From Ignavibacterium sp037440165 (GTDB lineage: Bacteria; Bacteroidota; Ignavibacteria; Ignavibacteriales; Ignavibacteriaceae), in NCBI RefSeq assembly GCF_037440165.1, contig NZ_JBBIUQ010000006.1:62001-126000 (forward strand): a stretch of DNA of 64,000 nt. The letters run 5' to 3'. Below the pieces are notes generated by a model, which saw nothing but the letters and a program-made list of their open reading frames with translations, made no database searches and was not told the origin of the DNA. Made by a program: the position numbers and the translations under genes. Below are positions 35,607 to 45,100 of the stretch, piece after piece. Numbering within the stretch: position 1 is the stretch's first letter; the number at the start of each line of letters is the position of its first letter.

Positions 35607-36890
35607 ATGAAAAAATATTTTATTAAATATTTCACAATACTTCTTGTAACATTTTTAACTTTCAGTTACTGTAATAAGGACTCTGATAAAATCAAGACGA
35701 TAAAGTTTTGGGCAATGGGAAGTGAGGCGGAACAAATTTCTAAAATACTACCTGAGTTCGAAAAAAGATTTCCCGATATTAAGGTAAAGGTTCAGCAAAT
35801 TCCATGGACGGCAGCACAGGAAAAACTCATAACAGCTTTCGCAAGTGATAATACTCCTGACATTTGTCAGCTTGGCAATACCTGGATACCTCAGTTTGCT
35901 TCTTTGAATGCAATTATAAGTTTAGATAGTTTTATATCCAAATCTGAAATAATAAATCCGAAAAATTATTTTTCAGGTATATGGGAAACAAATATAATTG
36001 ATAATAAAGTTTACGGAATTCCCTGGTATGTGGATACCCGACTAATGTTTTATCGTAAAGATGTATTTGAAAGAGCAGGTTTTGAAAGTCCACCTAAAAA
36101 TTGGGATGAGTTGTATGCTCTCTGTAAAAACATAAAAGAAGCTCAAAAGAATAAGGAAAAATATCCTATTTTCATTCCAACAAATGAATGGAATTCATTT
36201 ATAATTTTTAGTTTGCAAGCAGGTGCAAAGTTATTGAAAGATAAAAACACGCGGGGCAATTTTAACTCAAAAGAATTTAAGGAAGCTTTTGATTATCTGA
36301 TAAGATTTCACAAAGAGAAACTGACTCCCTTCGGAATGATGCAGGTAACTAATGTTTATCAGGCGATGGCAGAGGAATATATATCAATTTATTTCTCCGG
36401 TCCATGGAATATTCCGGAATTCAAAAAATGGATGACAGGCGATCTTGCAGAAAAGTGGGCAACTGCACCAATGCCCGGTTATAAGGGCGAATATCCTGGT
36501 GTATCATTAGCAGGCGGTTCAAGCTTAGTAATCTTTAATAATTCCAAATATAAAAATGAAGTCTGGAAACTGATTGAATTTTTATCTGAACCAGACATTC
36601 AGTTAAAAGTTTATAATGTTACCAACAATCTTCCGGCAGTAATTGAATCGTGGCAGGATTCATCTCTTTCAAATGATGTTTATATGAAAGCGTTTTATCA
36701 GCAACTTCAAAATGTTGTTGCTGCACCAAAAATTCCTGAATGGGAACAAATAGTATTTTCTAAGCTTCAGCAGTATGCTGAGTTTGCAGCAAGAGGTGTG
36801 ATGAGTACAAATGAAGCACTGAAAAAACTTGATGAAGATGCTGATCGAATATTAGAAAAAAGAAGATGGATTGTTGAAAATCAGAGGTGA
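35607..36890 (+). CDS. ABC sugar transporter substrate-binding lipoprotein
   Basis: This is a 427-residue extracellular solute-binding protein, family 1 (UgpB/MalE-like). It has a lipoprotein-type signal peptide (LLVTFLTFSYC) and a KTIKFWAMGSEAEQISKILPE start. The family regions FASDNTPDICQLGNTWIPQFA, YGIPWYVDTRLMFYRKDVFE, AGGSSLVIF and KLIEFLSEPDIQ are all present. It would capture an oligosaccharide for the two permeases that follow. It starts six bases after the hydrolase gene. The sequence does not identify the sugar. Confidence 0.9.
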   Translation: MKKYFIKYFTILLVTFLTFSYCNKDSDKIKTIKFWAMGSEAEQISKILPEFEKRFPDIKVKVQQIPWTAAQEKLITAFASDNTPDICQLGNTWIPQFASLNAIISLDSFISKSEIINPKNYFSGIWETNIIDNKVYGIPWYVDTRLMFYRKDVFERAGFESPPKNWDELYALCKNIKEAQKNKEKYPIFIPTNEWNSFIIFSLQAGAKLLKDKNTRGNFNSKEFKEAFDYLIRFHKEKLTPFGMMQVTNVYQAMAEEYISIYFSGPWNIPEFKKWMTGDLAEKWATAPMPGYKGEYPGVSLAGGSSLVIFNNSKYKNEVWKLIEFLSEPDIQLKVYNVTNNLPAVIESWQDSSLSNDVYMKAFYQQLQNVVAAPKIPEWEQIVFSKLQQYAEFAARGVMSTNEALKKLDEDADRILEKRRWIVENQR

Positions 36891-36931
36891 TTTGTCTTTT
36901 ATGAAAGTTGAATAATAAAATTTCTTAAGCA

Positions 36932-37834
36932 ATGATAAAGAAAAAACAAACTATTAATTTAAAGACGACTTCAACAGCAGCTTATTTTTTTCTTGCACCA
37001 GCTTTGAGTGCAATTTTCATTTTCTTTTTCATACCTGTTATTGCAGCTTTCATTATTAGCTTCACTGACTTTGATATTTATACACTCGGTAATTTTTCTA
37101 CACTCAGATTTATTGGTTTTGACAATTATATAAAATTATTTAAAGATGATTTATTCTGGACAGCTTTAGGAAATACATTTTATTTTGTTGTTGTTGCTGG
37201 TCCCTTATCAATTGCGGTATCTCTAATTGCAGCGTTTATGCTCAACTCAAAACTTGTAAAATTCAAATCTCTATTCAGATTATCATACTTTCTTCCCGTG
37301 GTTACAACATTAGTTGCTGTAGCAATTGTTTGGCGATTCATTTACCATCCAAATTTTGGTATTCTAAATTTTCTATTGAGTATTGTTGGCATTAATCCTA
37401 TTGATTGGCTTGGCGATCCTAATTGGGCAATGCCTTCAATAATATTATTGGCTGTATGGAAAAATTTTGGATATAATATGATAATATTTATTGCAGGACT
37501 TCAGAATATTCCAGAGGAGCTTTATGAAGCAGCAGATATCGAAGGTGTAAGTGCATTTCAAAAATTCAAATACATCACTTTACCAATGCTTGCTCCAACT
37601 ACAATTTTTGTGAGTATCATAACTATGATTGGTTATTTTCAACTTTTTGCTGAACCATATGTGATGACACAGGGCGGACCACTAAACAAGACTTTAAGTA
37701 TTGTTCAATATATGTATCAGGAAGGTTTCAGATGGTGGAATATGGGATATTCTGCTTCGATTGCATTTGTATTGTTTATCATAATTTTTATTGGAACATT
37801 AATTCAGTTCAAAGTGCAAAAGCTCAATAAATAA
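36932..37834 (+). CDS. ABC sugar transporter permease (MalF/UgpA type)
   Basis: A 300-residue protein with six membrane segments. The ATPase-contact EAA loop is present as EAADIEGVSAFQKFKYITLPML, and AYFFLAPALSAIFIFFFIPVIAA is the usual first helix. It pairs with the next permease and a MalK-like ATPase to form a CUT1-type importer. The start ATG at 36932 is 41 bases after the binding-protein gene. Confidence 0.93.
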   Translation: MIKKKQTINLKTTSTAAYFFLAPALSAIFIFFFIPVIAAFIISFTDFDIYTLGNFSTLRFIGFDNYIKLFKDDLFWTALGNTFYFVVVAGPLSIAVSLIAAFMLNSKLVKFKSLFRLSYFLPVVTTLVAVAIVWRFIYHPNFGILNFLLSIVGINPIDWLGDPNWAMPSIILLAVWKNFGYNMIIFIAGLQNIPEELYEAADIEGVSAFQKFKYITLPMLAPTTIFVSIITMIGYFQLFAEPYVMTQGGPLNKTLSIVQYMYQEGFRWWNMGYSASIAFVLFIIIFIGTLIQFKVQKLNK

Positions 37835-37835
37835 A

Positions 37836-38645
37836 ATGAAAAAAAATATTTTACATATCTTTCTGATTTTAGTAGCGGTCATAACTCTGATTCCATTTCT
37901 ATGGATGATCTCAGCATCTTTTATGCTTGATGGACACGCAAGTGTATTTCCGCCCAGATTTATACCTGATGAATTTACCTTAATGCAATATGAAAGATTA
38001 TTTGAGAGAATTAGCATAGCAAGAAATTTTATCAATAGTTTAATTCTTTCAATTCTTGTAACGGCAATTTCATTAACACTTAATTCTATGGCGGGATTTG
38101 CATTTGCTAAGTATAGATTTCGTGGAAAGGATAAGTTATTTAATCTATTATTAAGTTCGATGATAATTCCTGCACAGGTTACGATGCTTCCTTTATTTCT
38201 GATGTTAAAATGGATGGGTTTTATAAATACTTATATGGCAATCATAATTCCTGGTTTGGCAAACATATTCGGAATATTCTTAATAAGACAATACTGTATT
38301 TCCATTCCGGATAGTCTTATCGAAGCAGCCAGAATCGATGGTGCAAACGATTTTTTAATCTACAGAAAAATCATTCTTCCGCTTTTAATTCCCGTGCTTG
38401 CTACATTAGCAATATTTACTTTTCTCGGCACTTGGAATGATTTTCTTTGGCCATTAATAGTAATGACAGACGACTCAATGTACACATTGCCGGTTGCTCT
38501 AGCAAATTTAATGCTTGAACATACAAAAGACCCGGAATTAATGATGGCAGGCTCAGTTCTTACAATTTTACCTGTAATTATAGTCTTTCTTGCTCTTCAA
38601 AAATATTATATGAAAGGTTTAATGCTTGGAAGCGTTAAAGAATAA
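37836..38645 (+). CDS. ABC sugar transporter permease (MalG/UgpE type)
   Basis: A 269-residue second permease with six membrane segments: TLIPFLWMISASF at the start, NSMAGFAFAKYRFRGKD in the middle, the EAA loop EAARIDGANDFLIYRKIILPLL, and FLGTWNDFLWPLIVM near the end, all typical of CUT1 MalG-like proteins. It starts one base after the preceding stop codon, consistent with translational coupling. Confidence 0.94.
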   Translation: MKKNILHIFLILVAVITLIPFLWMISASFMLDGHASVFPPRFIPDEFTLMQYERLFERISIARNFINSLILSILVTAISLTLNSMAGFAFAKYRFRGKDKLFNLLLSSMIIPAQVTMLPLFLMLKWMGFINTYMAIIIPGLANIFGIFLIRQYCISIPDSLIEAARIDGANDFLIYRKIILPLLIPVLATLAIFTFLGTWNDFLWPLIVMTDDSMYTLPVALANLMLEHTKDPELMMAGSVLTILPVIIVFLALQKYYMKGLMLGSVKE

Positions 38646-38677
38646 ACAGTTGATTTAAATTTTAGAATAAAATAGGA

Positions 38678-40537
38678 ATGAATCTTAGTAAAAAAAATAA
38701 ACTCATTATTTTTTTCATAGCTTTATATAAAATTCTCTCTTGCGCTTCAATTGAATTAAAAGCGCAGGATGATCAGCTGCCTTTAGCAAAGGTTGGCAGT
38801 GAGATTATAACTGTCGATGAATTTAAAGATCGTTATGAATTTATGCCGCACTTAAATTATTCAAGTGATAATGTAGATACATTAAAGAAAGAATTTTTAT
38901 ATTCTCTTATTGCCGAAAGATTATGGACGTTAGAAGCACTTGAAAGAAGAATGGATACGCTCGATATCGTAAAACAATCCTTGCAAACTCTTGAAAAACT
39001 TTTTGTGAAAGATGAATTATTCCGAAATGAGGTGGAAAATAAAATACAACTTTCCTTAGAAGAATTATCAAAAGGTCTGATTAGAGTTCCAAGAATATTA
39101 TATGTCCATATTTTGACTTCAACAGATAGTATTGAGATTTACTCATTATATAATTCATTACTTGAAGGGAAAAACTTTGATTCAATTCTTGTAAATCGTT
39201 CTGAATTCAATACACAACAAAAACCTTTTCAGATAAAATTAGGAACACTAAGCAATGAATTAGCAGAGGATTTAGTTTTTAATTTAAAGTTGAATGACTT
39301 TAGTATCCCAATTAAATCAGATTCCAAATGGTATTTATTTAAAGTTGTCAATGAAGAAATAGATTCCACACTATTTAATAACAACGAAACAGCAAGAAAC
39401 AGAACTATTACAATTCTGAAAGAACGCAAAAGAAAAATTATAGCTGGTAGATTTTTAGATAGTCTATTAGGAGGAAGAACTGTTACGGCAGATAATGAAT
39501 TATTTACAGCTTTTACTGATGAATTAGTTCAGGTACTAAATGAAAGAATTAGTAAATCAATTGCAGATACAAATAAAATTATTGATTTAACATCAGGGGA
39601 TTTAAACAAAGCTCTACATAATATCGATAAGAATAAATTGAACACTCTTTTTGTTAAGTTTGATGACATAGAGTTAACATTAAAAGATTTTATCTATTAC
39701 CTGATGTATCAGAAAGTTTCTTTCACATCGCTCAAACCCAATCGAATAAAATATGTTATAAATTCGATAGTCAAACAATTCATTGAGGATGAAATCATTA
39801 CTGCGGTTGGATATAAAAAAAAATTGAATTTTAGTCACTCAGTTCAAAAAGAATTGAATATGTGGCGAAACTATTATTTATCTGAAATTATGATGAATAA
39901 ATTTGCTGATTCAGTAATAGTAACAGACTCGGATATTGAAAACTATTTATTGCAAAAATCTGTTTCTGGCACAAATGAATTAATGTTAAACATTGTGGAA
40001 ATCTTAACAAATAATCTTGATGATATGATGATCGTTCTCGATGAATTGAAGAATGGAAAGAACTTTCGTGAGCTTACAAAACATTACAATCAGCGAACCT
40101 ACACAAAGGAAAGTAATGGTGAGTGGGGATATTTTTTAGCTAAATCTGCCGGTGAAATCGGGAAGGCTGCATCAAATTTAAATTTAGGTGAAATATACGG
40201 ACCAATTAGAGTAAAAGAGGGGTATTCTATCTTTCAACTCATTGATAAAAAAGTTGTTCCCGATTCACTTATTAAAATTAGTGAAGAACCTAAAGAATAT
40301 ATAAAGATAAACCTTGCATTATCAAAAATAAATTCTCTGATAAATCTTAATACAAAATACTTGTCTGAAAAATATGGAGTTGAAATAAACGAGCAGCTTC
40401 TTGGTAACATTCAACTGAGTCCATTAAATATGTTCACATATAAGCTTATTGGATTCGGTGGTAAAATTGCTGCAATGCCAATCACAATTCCAGTTTTTGA
40501 ATGGTACTACTTAAGAGACAAGTCTGAAATTCCATAG
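38678..40537 (+). CDS. SurA/PpiC-like parvulin-domain protein in the ABC operon
   Basis: The 619-residue exported protein has a signal peptide (possible SPI cut after ELKA, or a weak lipobox ILSC). A SurA-like N-terminal segment follows (LAKVGSEIITVDEFKDRY) with two parvulin/rotamase-like regions. The first lies around residues 135-230 (IRVPRILYVHILTST, GTLSNELAEDLVFNLKLND). The second lies around 430-525 (ELMLNIVEILTNN, GEWGYFLAKSAGEIGKAASNLNLGEIYGPIRVKEGYSIFQLI). Such proteins chaperone outer-membrane or secreted proteins. Lying between the permeases and the ATPase is unusual; it may assist the secreted glycan-binding or hydrolytic proteins of this locus. Activity is unproven. Confidence 0.72.
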   Translation: MNLSKKNKLIIFFIALYKILSCASIELKAQDDQLPLAKVGSEIITVDEFKDRYEFMPHLNYSSDNVDTLKKEFLYSLIAERLWTLEALERRMDTLDIVKQSLQTLEKLFVKDELFRNEVENKIQLSLEELSKGLIRVPRILYVHILTSTDSIEIYSLYNSLLEGKNFDSILVNRSEFNTQQKPFQIKLGTLSNELAEDLVFNLKLNDFSIPIKSDSKWYLFKVVNEEIDSTLFNNNETARNRTITILKERKRKIIAGRFLDSLLGGRTVTADNELFTAFTDELVQVLNERISKSIADTNKIIDLTSGDLNKALHNIDKNKLNTLFVKFDDIELTLKDFIYYLMYQKVSFTSLKPNRIKYVINSIVKQFIEDEIITAVGYKKKLNFSHSVQKELNMWRNYYLSEIMMNKFADSVIVTDSDIENYLLQKSVSGTNELMLNIVEILTNNLDDMMIVLDELKNGKNFRELTKHYNQRTYTKESNGEWGYFLAKSAGEIGKAASNLNLGEIYGPIRVKEGYSIFQLIDKKVVPDSLIKISEEPKEYIKINLALSKINSLINLNTKYLSEKYGVEINEQLLGNIQLSPLNMFTYKLIGFGGKIAAMPITIPVFEWYYLRDKSEIP

Positions 40538-40546
40538 GTAATAATT

Positions 40547-41656
40547 ATGGCTGAAGTAATACTTAAAAATGTTTCAAAAATCTATGAGGAAAAAATCAAA
40601 GCAGTAGATAATGTGAACATTCATATTGCTGATAAAGAATTTATTGTTTTTGTAGGACCATCAGGATGTGGCAAAACAACAACTTTAAGAATGATTGCCG
40701 GACTTGAAGAAATCTCAGAAGGTGAAATTTTAATTGAGGGGAGAATCATTAATAATCTTCCTCCAAAAGATCGTGACATTGCAATGGTATTTCAGAACTA
40801 TGCTCTTTATCCTCATATGACAGTATATGAGAATTTGGCTTTTGGTCTCAAGCTTAGAAAGCTTAATAAGAGTGAAATCGATAACCGTGTGAAGACTGCA
40901 GCAAAGATATTAAATCTGGAAAATTTTTTAGAAAGAAAACCAAAAGCTTTATCTGGCGGACAGCGACAAAGAGTAGCTGTTGGAAGAGCCATCGTTCGTA
41001 ATCCTAAAGTTTTTCTGTTTGATGAGCCATTAAGCAACCTTGATGCAAAATTAAGAGTTCAGATGAGAGCAGAAATTTCAAAATTACATCGAGAACTTGG
41101 GGCTACGATGATCTATGTTACACACGATCAGGTCGAAGCAATGACAATGGGTGATAGAATTGTTGTTATGAGGGATGGCCGAGTTCAACAAATTGACACA
41201 CCTCTAAATCTATATAATGAACCAGCAAATAAATTTGTTGCTGGATTCATTGGCAGCCCGTCGATGAATTTTATCGAAGGAAAAATTGTTGAATTTGACA
41301 AGTTCAAATTTCAAAGTAAAAATGGAAAATTTACCTTTAACATTCCGGATAAATATTTACCATCCCTCTCAGATTATAGAAATAAATCCGTCTGGTTAGG
41401 AATCAGACCAGAAGATATTTTCCTCAGCTATGATAACGAAGATAAAATCAATAACGACTATAACTTTAAAGCTGAAATAAATTTGATTGAACCTTTGGGA
41501 AATCAAACATTGATTTACTTTATGTTTGAGGATATACAATTTGTTGCTGAGCACAGAGGGTTTCTAAGTATTGTAAAAGGAACAAATAAAACTTTTGTGT
41601 TCAATCACAATAAGCTAAACTTTTTTAATACTACTTCAGAAGAAAGAATTTCATAA
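40547..41656 (+). CDS. ABC sugar transporter ATP-binding protein (MalK/UgpC/MsmK-like)
   Basis: The 369-residue ATPase has Walker A GPSGCGKTT, Q-loop MVFQNYALYPHMTV, signature LSGGQRQRVAVGRA, Walker B VFLFDEPLSNLD and the switch His in YVTHDQVEAMTMGDR. A C-terminal OB-fold/TOBE regulatory domain (about 240-369, GFIGSPSMNFIEGKI, WLGIRPEDIFL) is typical of the MalK group. It powers the importer encoded just upstream and may serve other CUT1 systems too. Confidence 0.95.
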   Translation: MAEVILKNVSKIYEEKIKAVDNVNIHIADKEFIVFVGPSGCGKTTTLRMIAGLEEISEGEILIEGRIINNLPPKDRDIAMVFQNYALYPHMTVYENLAFGLKLRKLNKSEIDNRVKTAAKILNLENFLERKPKALSGGQRQRVAVGRAIVRNPKVFLFDEPLSNLDAKLRVQMRAEISKLHRELGATMIYVTHDQVEAMTMGDRIVVMRDGRVQQIDTPLNLYNEPANKFVAGFIGSPSMNFIEGKIVEFDKFKFQSKNGKFTFNIPDKYLPSLSDYRNKSVWLGIRPEDIFLSYDNEDKINNDYNFKAEINLIEPLGNQTLIYFMFEDIQFVAEHRGFLSIVKGTNKTFVFNHNKLNFFNTTSEERIS

Positions 41657-41672
41657 AACTTAATATATCCTG

Positions 41673-41760
41673 CGGAAAGGGAGGGATTCGAACCCTCGTA
41701 ACACAAAATGTGTTAAACGGTTTTCGAGACCGTCCCGTTCAACCACTCCGGCACCTTTCC
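41673..41760 (-). tRNA. tRNA-Ser (anticodon CGA)
   Basis: On the minus strand the 88-nt gene folds as a class II tRNA: acceptor GGAAAGG/CCTTTCC, D-arm GCCGGAGTGGTTGAACGGG, anticodon arm with loop CTCGAAA (anticodon CGA), a long variable arm (TAACACATTTTGTGTTA) and a T-arm GAGGGTTCGAATCCCTC. The discriminator is G; CCA is not fully encoded. Confidence 0.95.
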
Positions 41761-41872
41761 AAAATTTTGCCTGCAAAGTTAAATAATTTTACAGTATCGA
41801 AGAACTGTATGGTTTGATAGGTGAGAGTGTTAATTTATATTTGAAGCCGAATTTATAAAGTTCTTTCAAAAA

Positions 41873-41959
41873 GGAGAGATGCAGGAGTGGTTGAACTGGC
41901 ACGCCTGGAGAGCGTGTGTACGGGAAACTGTACCGTGGGTTCGAATCCCACTCTCTCCG
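41873..41959 (+). tRNA. tRNA-Ser (anticodon GGA)
   Basis: An 87-nt class II tRNA on the plus strand: acceptor GGAGAGA/TCTCTCC with discriminator G, D-arm region GCAGGAGTGGTTGAACTGGC, anticodon loop CTGGAGA (GGA), long variable arm GTACGGGAAACTGTAC and T-arm GTGGGTTCGAATCCCAC. It is divergent from tRNA-Ser(CGA) across about 112 bases. CCA is not fully encoded. Its last 37 bases are the source of the tandem repeats that follow. Confidence 0.96.
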
Positions 41960-41960
41960 C

Positions 41961-42082
41961 AAATAAGAAACCGTACCGTGGGTTCTGCAAAGCATCCTTC
42001 GGAGAATCCCACTCTCTCCGCAAATAAGAAACCGTACCGTGGGTTCTGCAAAGCATCCTTCGGAGAATCCCACTCTCTCCGC
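41961..42082 (+). repeat. Two perfect 61-bp tandem repeats built from the tRNA-Ser 3' end
   Basis: Units are 41961-42021 and 42022-42082. Each has a 6-base linker (AAATAA), then 19 bases matching tRNA positions 41924-41942 with one change, then an 18-base insert (TGCAAAGCATCCTTCGGA), then 18 bases identical to the tRNA end at 41943-41960. The insert falls exactly in the T-loop between TTC and GAA and itself contains two small inverted repeats (TGC-AAA-GCA and TCC-TTC-GGA). The copies lack a 5' half and cannot be tRNAs. They lie in the transcript before the terminator. Confidence 0.9.
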
Positions 42083-42137
42083 AATTAGGATACAGTACTG
42101 TTACTATTTATAATTTATTTGGTAAGTATTAACCAAT

Positions 42138-42166
42138 AAAAAAGCCCCGAAAATATCGGGGCTTTT
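42138..42166. terminator. Bidirectional terminator between the tRNA/repeat unit and the surface-protein array
   Basis: AAAAGCCCCGA (42140-42150) and TCGGGGCTTTT (42156-42166) form an 11-bp stem with an AAATA loop. It would end the tRNA-Ser(GGA) transcript and, from the other side, the transcript of the minus-strand gene ending at 42180. Confidence 0.9.
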
Positions 42167-42179
42167 AGTTTTTAATTAT

Positions 42180-45100
42180 TTACTTCAACAGCATCATCTT
42201 CTTAACAGAAGAGAATTTGTTAGTCTTTAGTTCGTAGATGTATAATCCTGTTGAAACTTCACTTGCATTCCATTGATATCTGTATCTGCCAGCTTCCATC
42301 TTACCGTTTATCAACTCAGCTACCTTCTCACCCAATGCATTGTATATCGTCAATCTTACATTCTCTACATCTTCAGGCAATGAGAATTCAATGGTTGTAG
42401 TTGGATTAAATGGATTCGGATAGTTCTGCTCAAGTGAATAACTCTCAGGAATTACATCTCCCATTACATTAAGTTTACTTATCTGAGGATTACTAATGGT
42501 TATCTCTTCACCATTCTTAAGTCTTTCATTTACTGCTTTACCAGTCTCATCACTGATTCTTATCATCATTCCTTCAACTCTCACTCTTACAGGATACTCA
42601 ACTCCCTGCATCTGAATTGTTTTAGCAGAAGCTAATTCTTCAACAAATCTACCAGAAGAGTATCTTACATCGAACATATCAGTAAAGGGAACAGGAGGAA
42701 GTTCGAAGAAGTCAAGAGAAGTCTTGTTTGCCTGTTTACCCTGAGCAACATAGAGAGTATAGGATTTACCGGCATTATCAGTGATGATAATCTTGCCGAA
42801 GTCATCAGGGATAAAATCAGCAAGTTTCAATGAAGCAGTAGGTCCGGGATTAACATTTATCTGCCCAGCAGCAGAGAGTTTGAGCCAGTAACCAAAACCC
42901 GGAACAAGATTGCTGGCAACCTGATAACCGCCGCCTGCAGTATAACCATAAACTAAACCCTGAATCAGACCTGAAGGATTAGTAGTAAGAGCAGAAACAG
43001 GAGCTAAGAACTCATAACCACCGATGAGGTTCCAGCCAGCAGCAGCATTGAGAGGATCGTGAGGAGCAATGAGAATACCACCAGCAGGCCATTCATCACC
43101 AGTGTTGTAAGTGTTGTCACCAGAGTGCTTCATCCAGTAACCGATACCAGGTTGAACGGTAGTAACAGTTTGATAACCGCCCTGATATTTGAAAACATTG
43201 GCGGAAGGATCTTTACCGGGCCACCAGGTGAGAACATTCTGATCAACAGGATGCTGACCAGGTACTGATACCAGGTTCCAACCGTTAGATACTGAAGCTG
43301 TGAGTTGGAAAGTAGTTTGCAAACCTGATGGTAGCCATGTATTTGCAACTCTCAATCCATCATAATACAATTTAGGCGATGAAGCCGTACTGCCTTGTCT
43401 TAAAGCAATCATAGCTAAAGAAAGAGGATCGGTACCTGCATCGCCAACAGATAAATCGGCAGGTGGTTCGTTACCATCAAGAACGGGATTAATCCACAGA
43501 CGAACTGAGTCATCAGTTGAACTGCCTGAATTGAATTCATATTTTATTACAACCAAATATGTTGTTGATGTATTGTAAACAGGTGAAGTATAAACTACAT
43601 CGCTATTATTACGTTTAGCAATTCCGAATGCAAGGTTACCGCTTAAGCTATCTTTCTTTACAAAAACTTTTCCGAAGAACAAAGTTGTGGTGTTTTCAGG
43701 TCCGAGGTGGAAGAAATAATCGCCTGCATTTTGTGCAGAATCAACACTTACTAGAAATGATGTATACAAACTTCCGCTAGAAGTAGTTTCAAAAGCACGA
43801 TTTAAATCCTCGCCATTGTTTGTAAGATAGACCGCTTTCCCAATACCTGAATTGACATATCCTAAATATGATAGATTAGTATCCACAATAGTCACAGAAT
43901 TAACTCCTGCTCCACTGTGAGCAACCCATCCATTTTGAGTTAGTAATGTACCAACTACATAATTAAAGTCGTCAGTGATAGGTAATACCGGCAGATTTGC
44001 AGTAGCTATACTGAATTGAGGGATAGTTCCATCTATCTTATAATCAATCAAACTTCCTGAATTAGAGTAGGGAAATATCTTGAAGTAATAAGTTGTTCCG
44101 CTATTAAGTCCGAATGTTGCAGTCTGAACTCCTTGATCAACATTTTGATTAAAAGTAGAGTTAGTTACAGGAATTCCATCAGCAGGAGTTTGTATTGAAT
44201 CAAAAGCAACAGAACTTGCTCTGATTAAATATCCATCCGGTTCTGTTCCACCAGTAGCATCAGTCCAGCTAAGATTTATATAGTAATAAGATGGATTGGC
44301 AAGTGTTCCGGTAAAGTTTGAAACATGATTTGTTGGTTCTGGTTTAACAACATTTCCATTGCAAGTAACAATTGCATCATTTGCTCCTCCACCTGAGTTT
44401 GTTATTACTTCTCCATTGTAAACACCGCCAGCAAGACCTGTTTTCAATCTGACATAAATTGGAGTTAATGTTAGACTTCCTCCGGAGTAAGGAACAAGAA
44501 CTGAATTTGTAAATGTTGAATTGTTAATTGATACTTCATAGTTAGTTGGAGCAGTAACAGTTATATTTCCTGCAGGAGGATTTAAATCACTGCCGCTTAA
44601 ATTATAACTTTGTGATGCTGAAGGACCACTTCCAACAAAATATGTAAATCCAGAAAGAGTAGAAGGAGTTGCTAATAATTGAGGACCACTGGGAAGAGTG
44701 AGTATATCTTCCCAGGCTCTGCCTATTCTGATCCCGTCTACAATTACTGATGGCGAGTTTATACTGCTGCCTTGTCTTAACCCTAATGCATCAATATTGT
44801 TTTGGCCTGGCGTTGCTGAATTTACTAACTCAGGAGTTCCTGCCTGATCTTCTGATTGTGGTACTCCGGAGCTAAACACCCAAAACTTGGTTGTATCATT
44901 TCCTGCAATGTTAATGGTGTATTTTACAACAATAAGATAAGTCTGATTTTTTGAAAAGTTTGTTGTTCCATAGGTCACTGTACTCGTATTTGATAAACCA
45001 AAATTTATCTGGTCGCTAACAACTCGTGCAAACATTCTTGCTGAAAAAGAAGTAAAGCTGGTGGGACTTGCTCTATCACCAATGTGAATGAAATAATCAC

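Noticed and set aside
41961..42082. Possible CRISPR array
   Set aside because: The two units are contiguous identical 61-mers with no variable spacers, and their sequence is derived from the tRNA.
41789..42084. Three overlapping minus-strand and one plus-strand open frames of 67-94 codons
   Set aside because: They translate the tRNA-Ser gene and its tail repeats; such frames (for example GFEPTVQFPVHT) are well-known false proteins over tRNA-Ser.
43059..43348. Small frames repeated identically at 61399-61688
   Set aside because: They are shadows inside the duplicated surface-protein gene; they only confirm that the two copies are identical in DNA.
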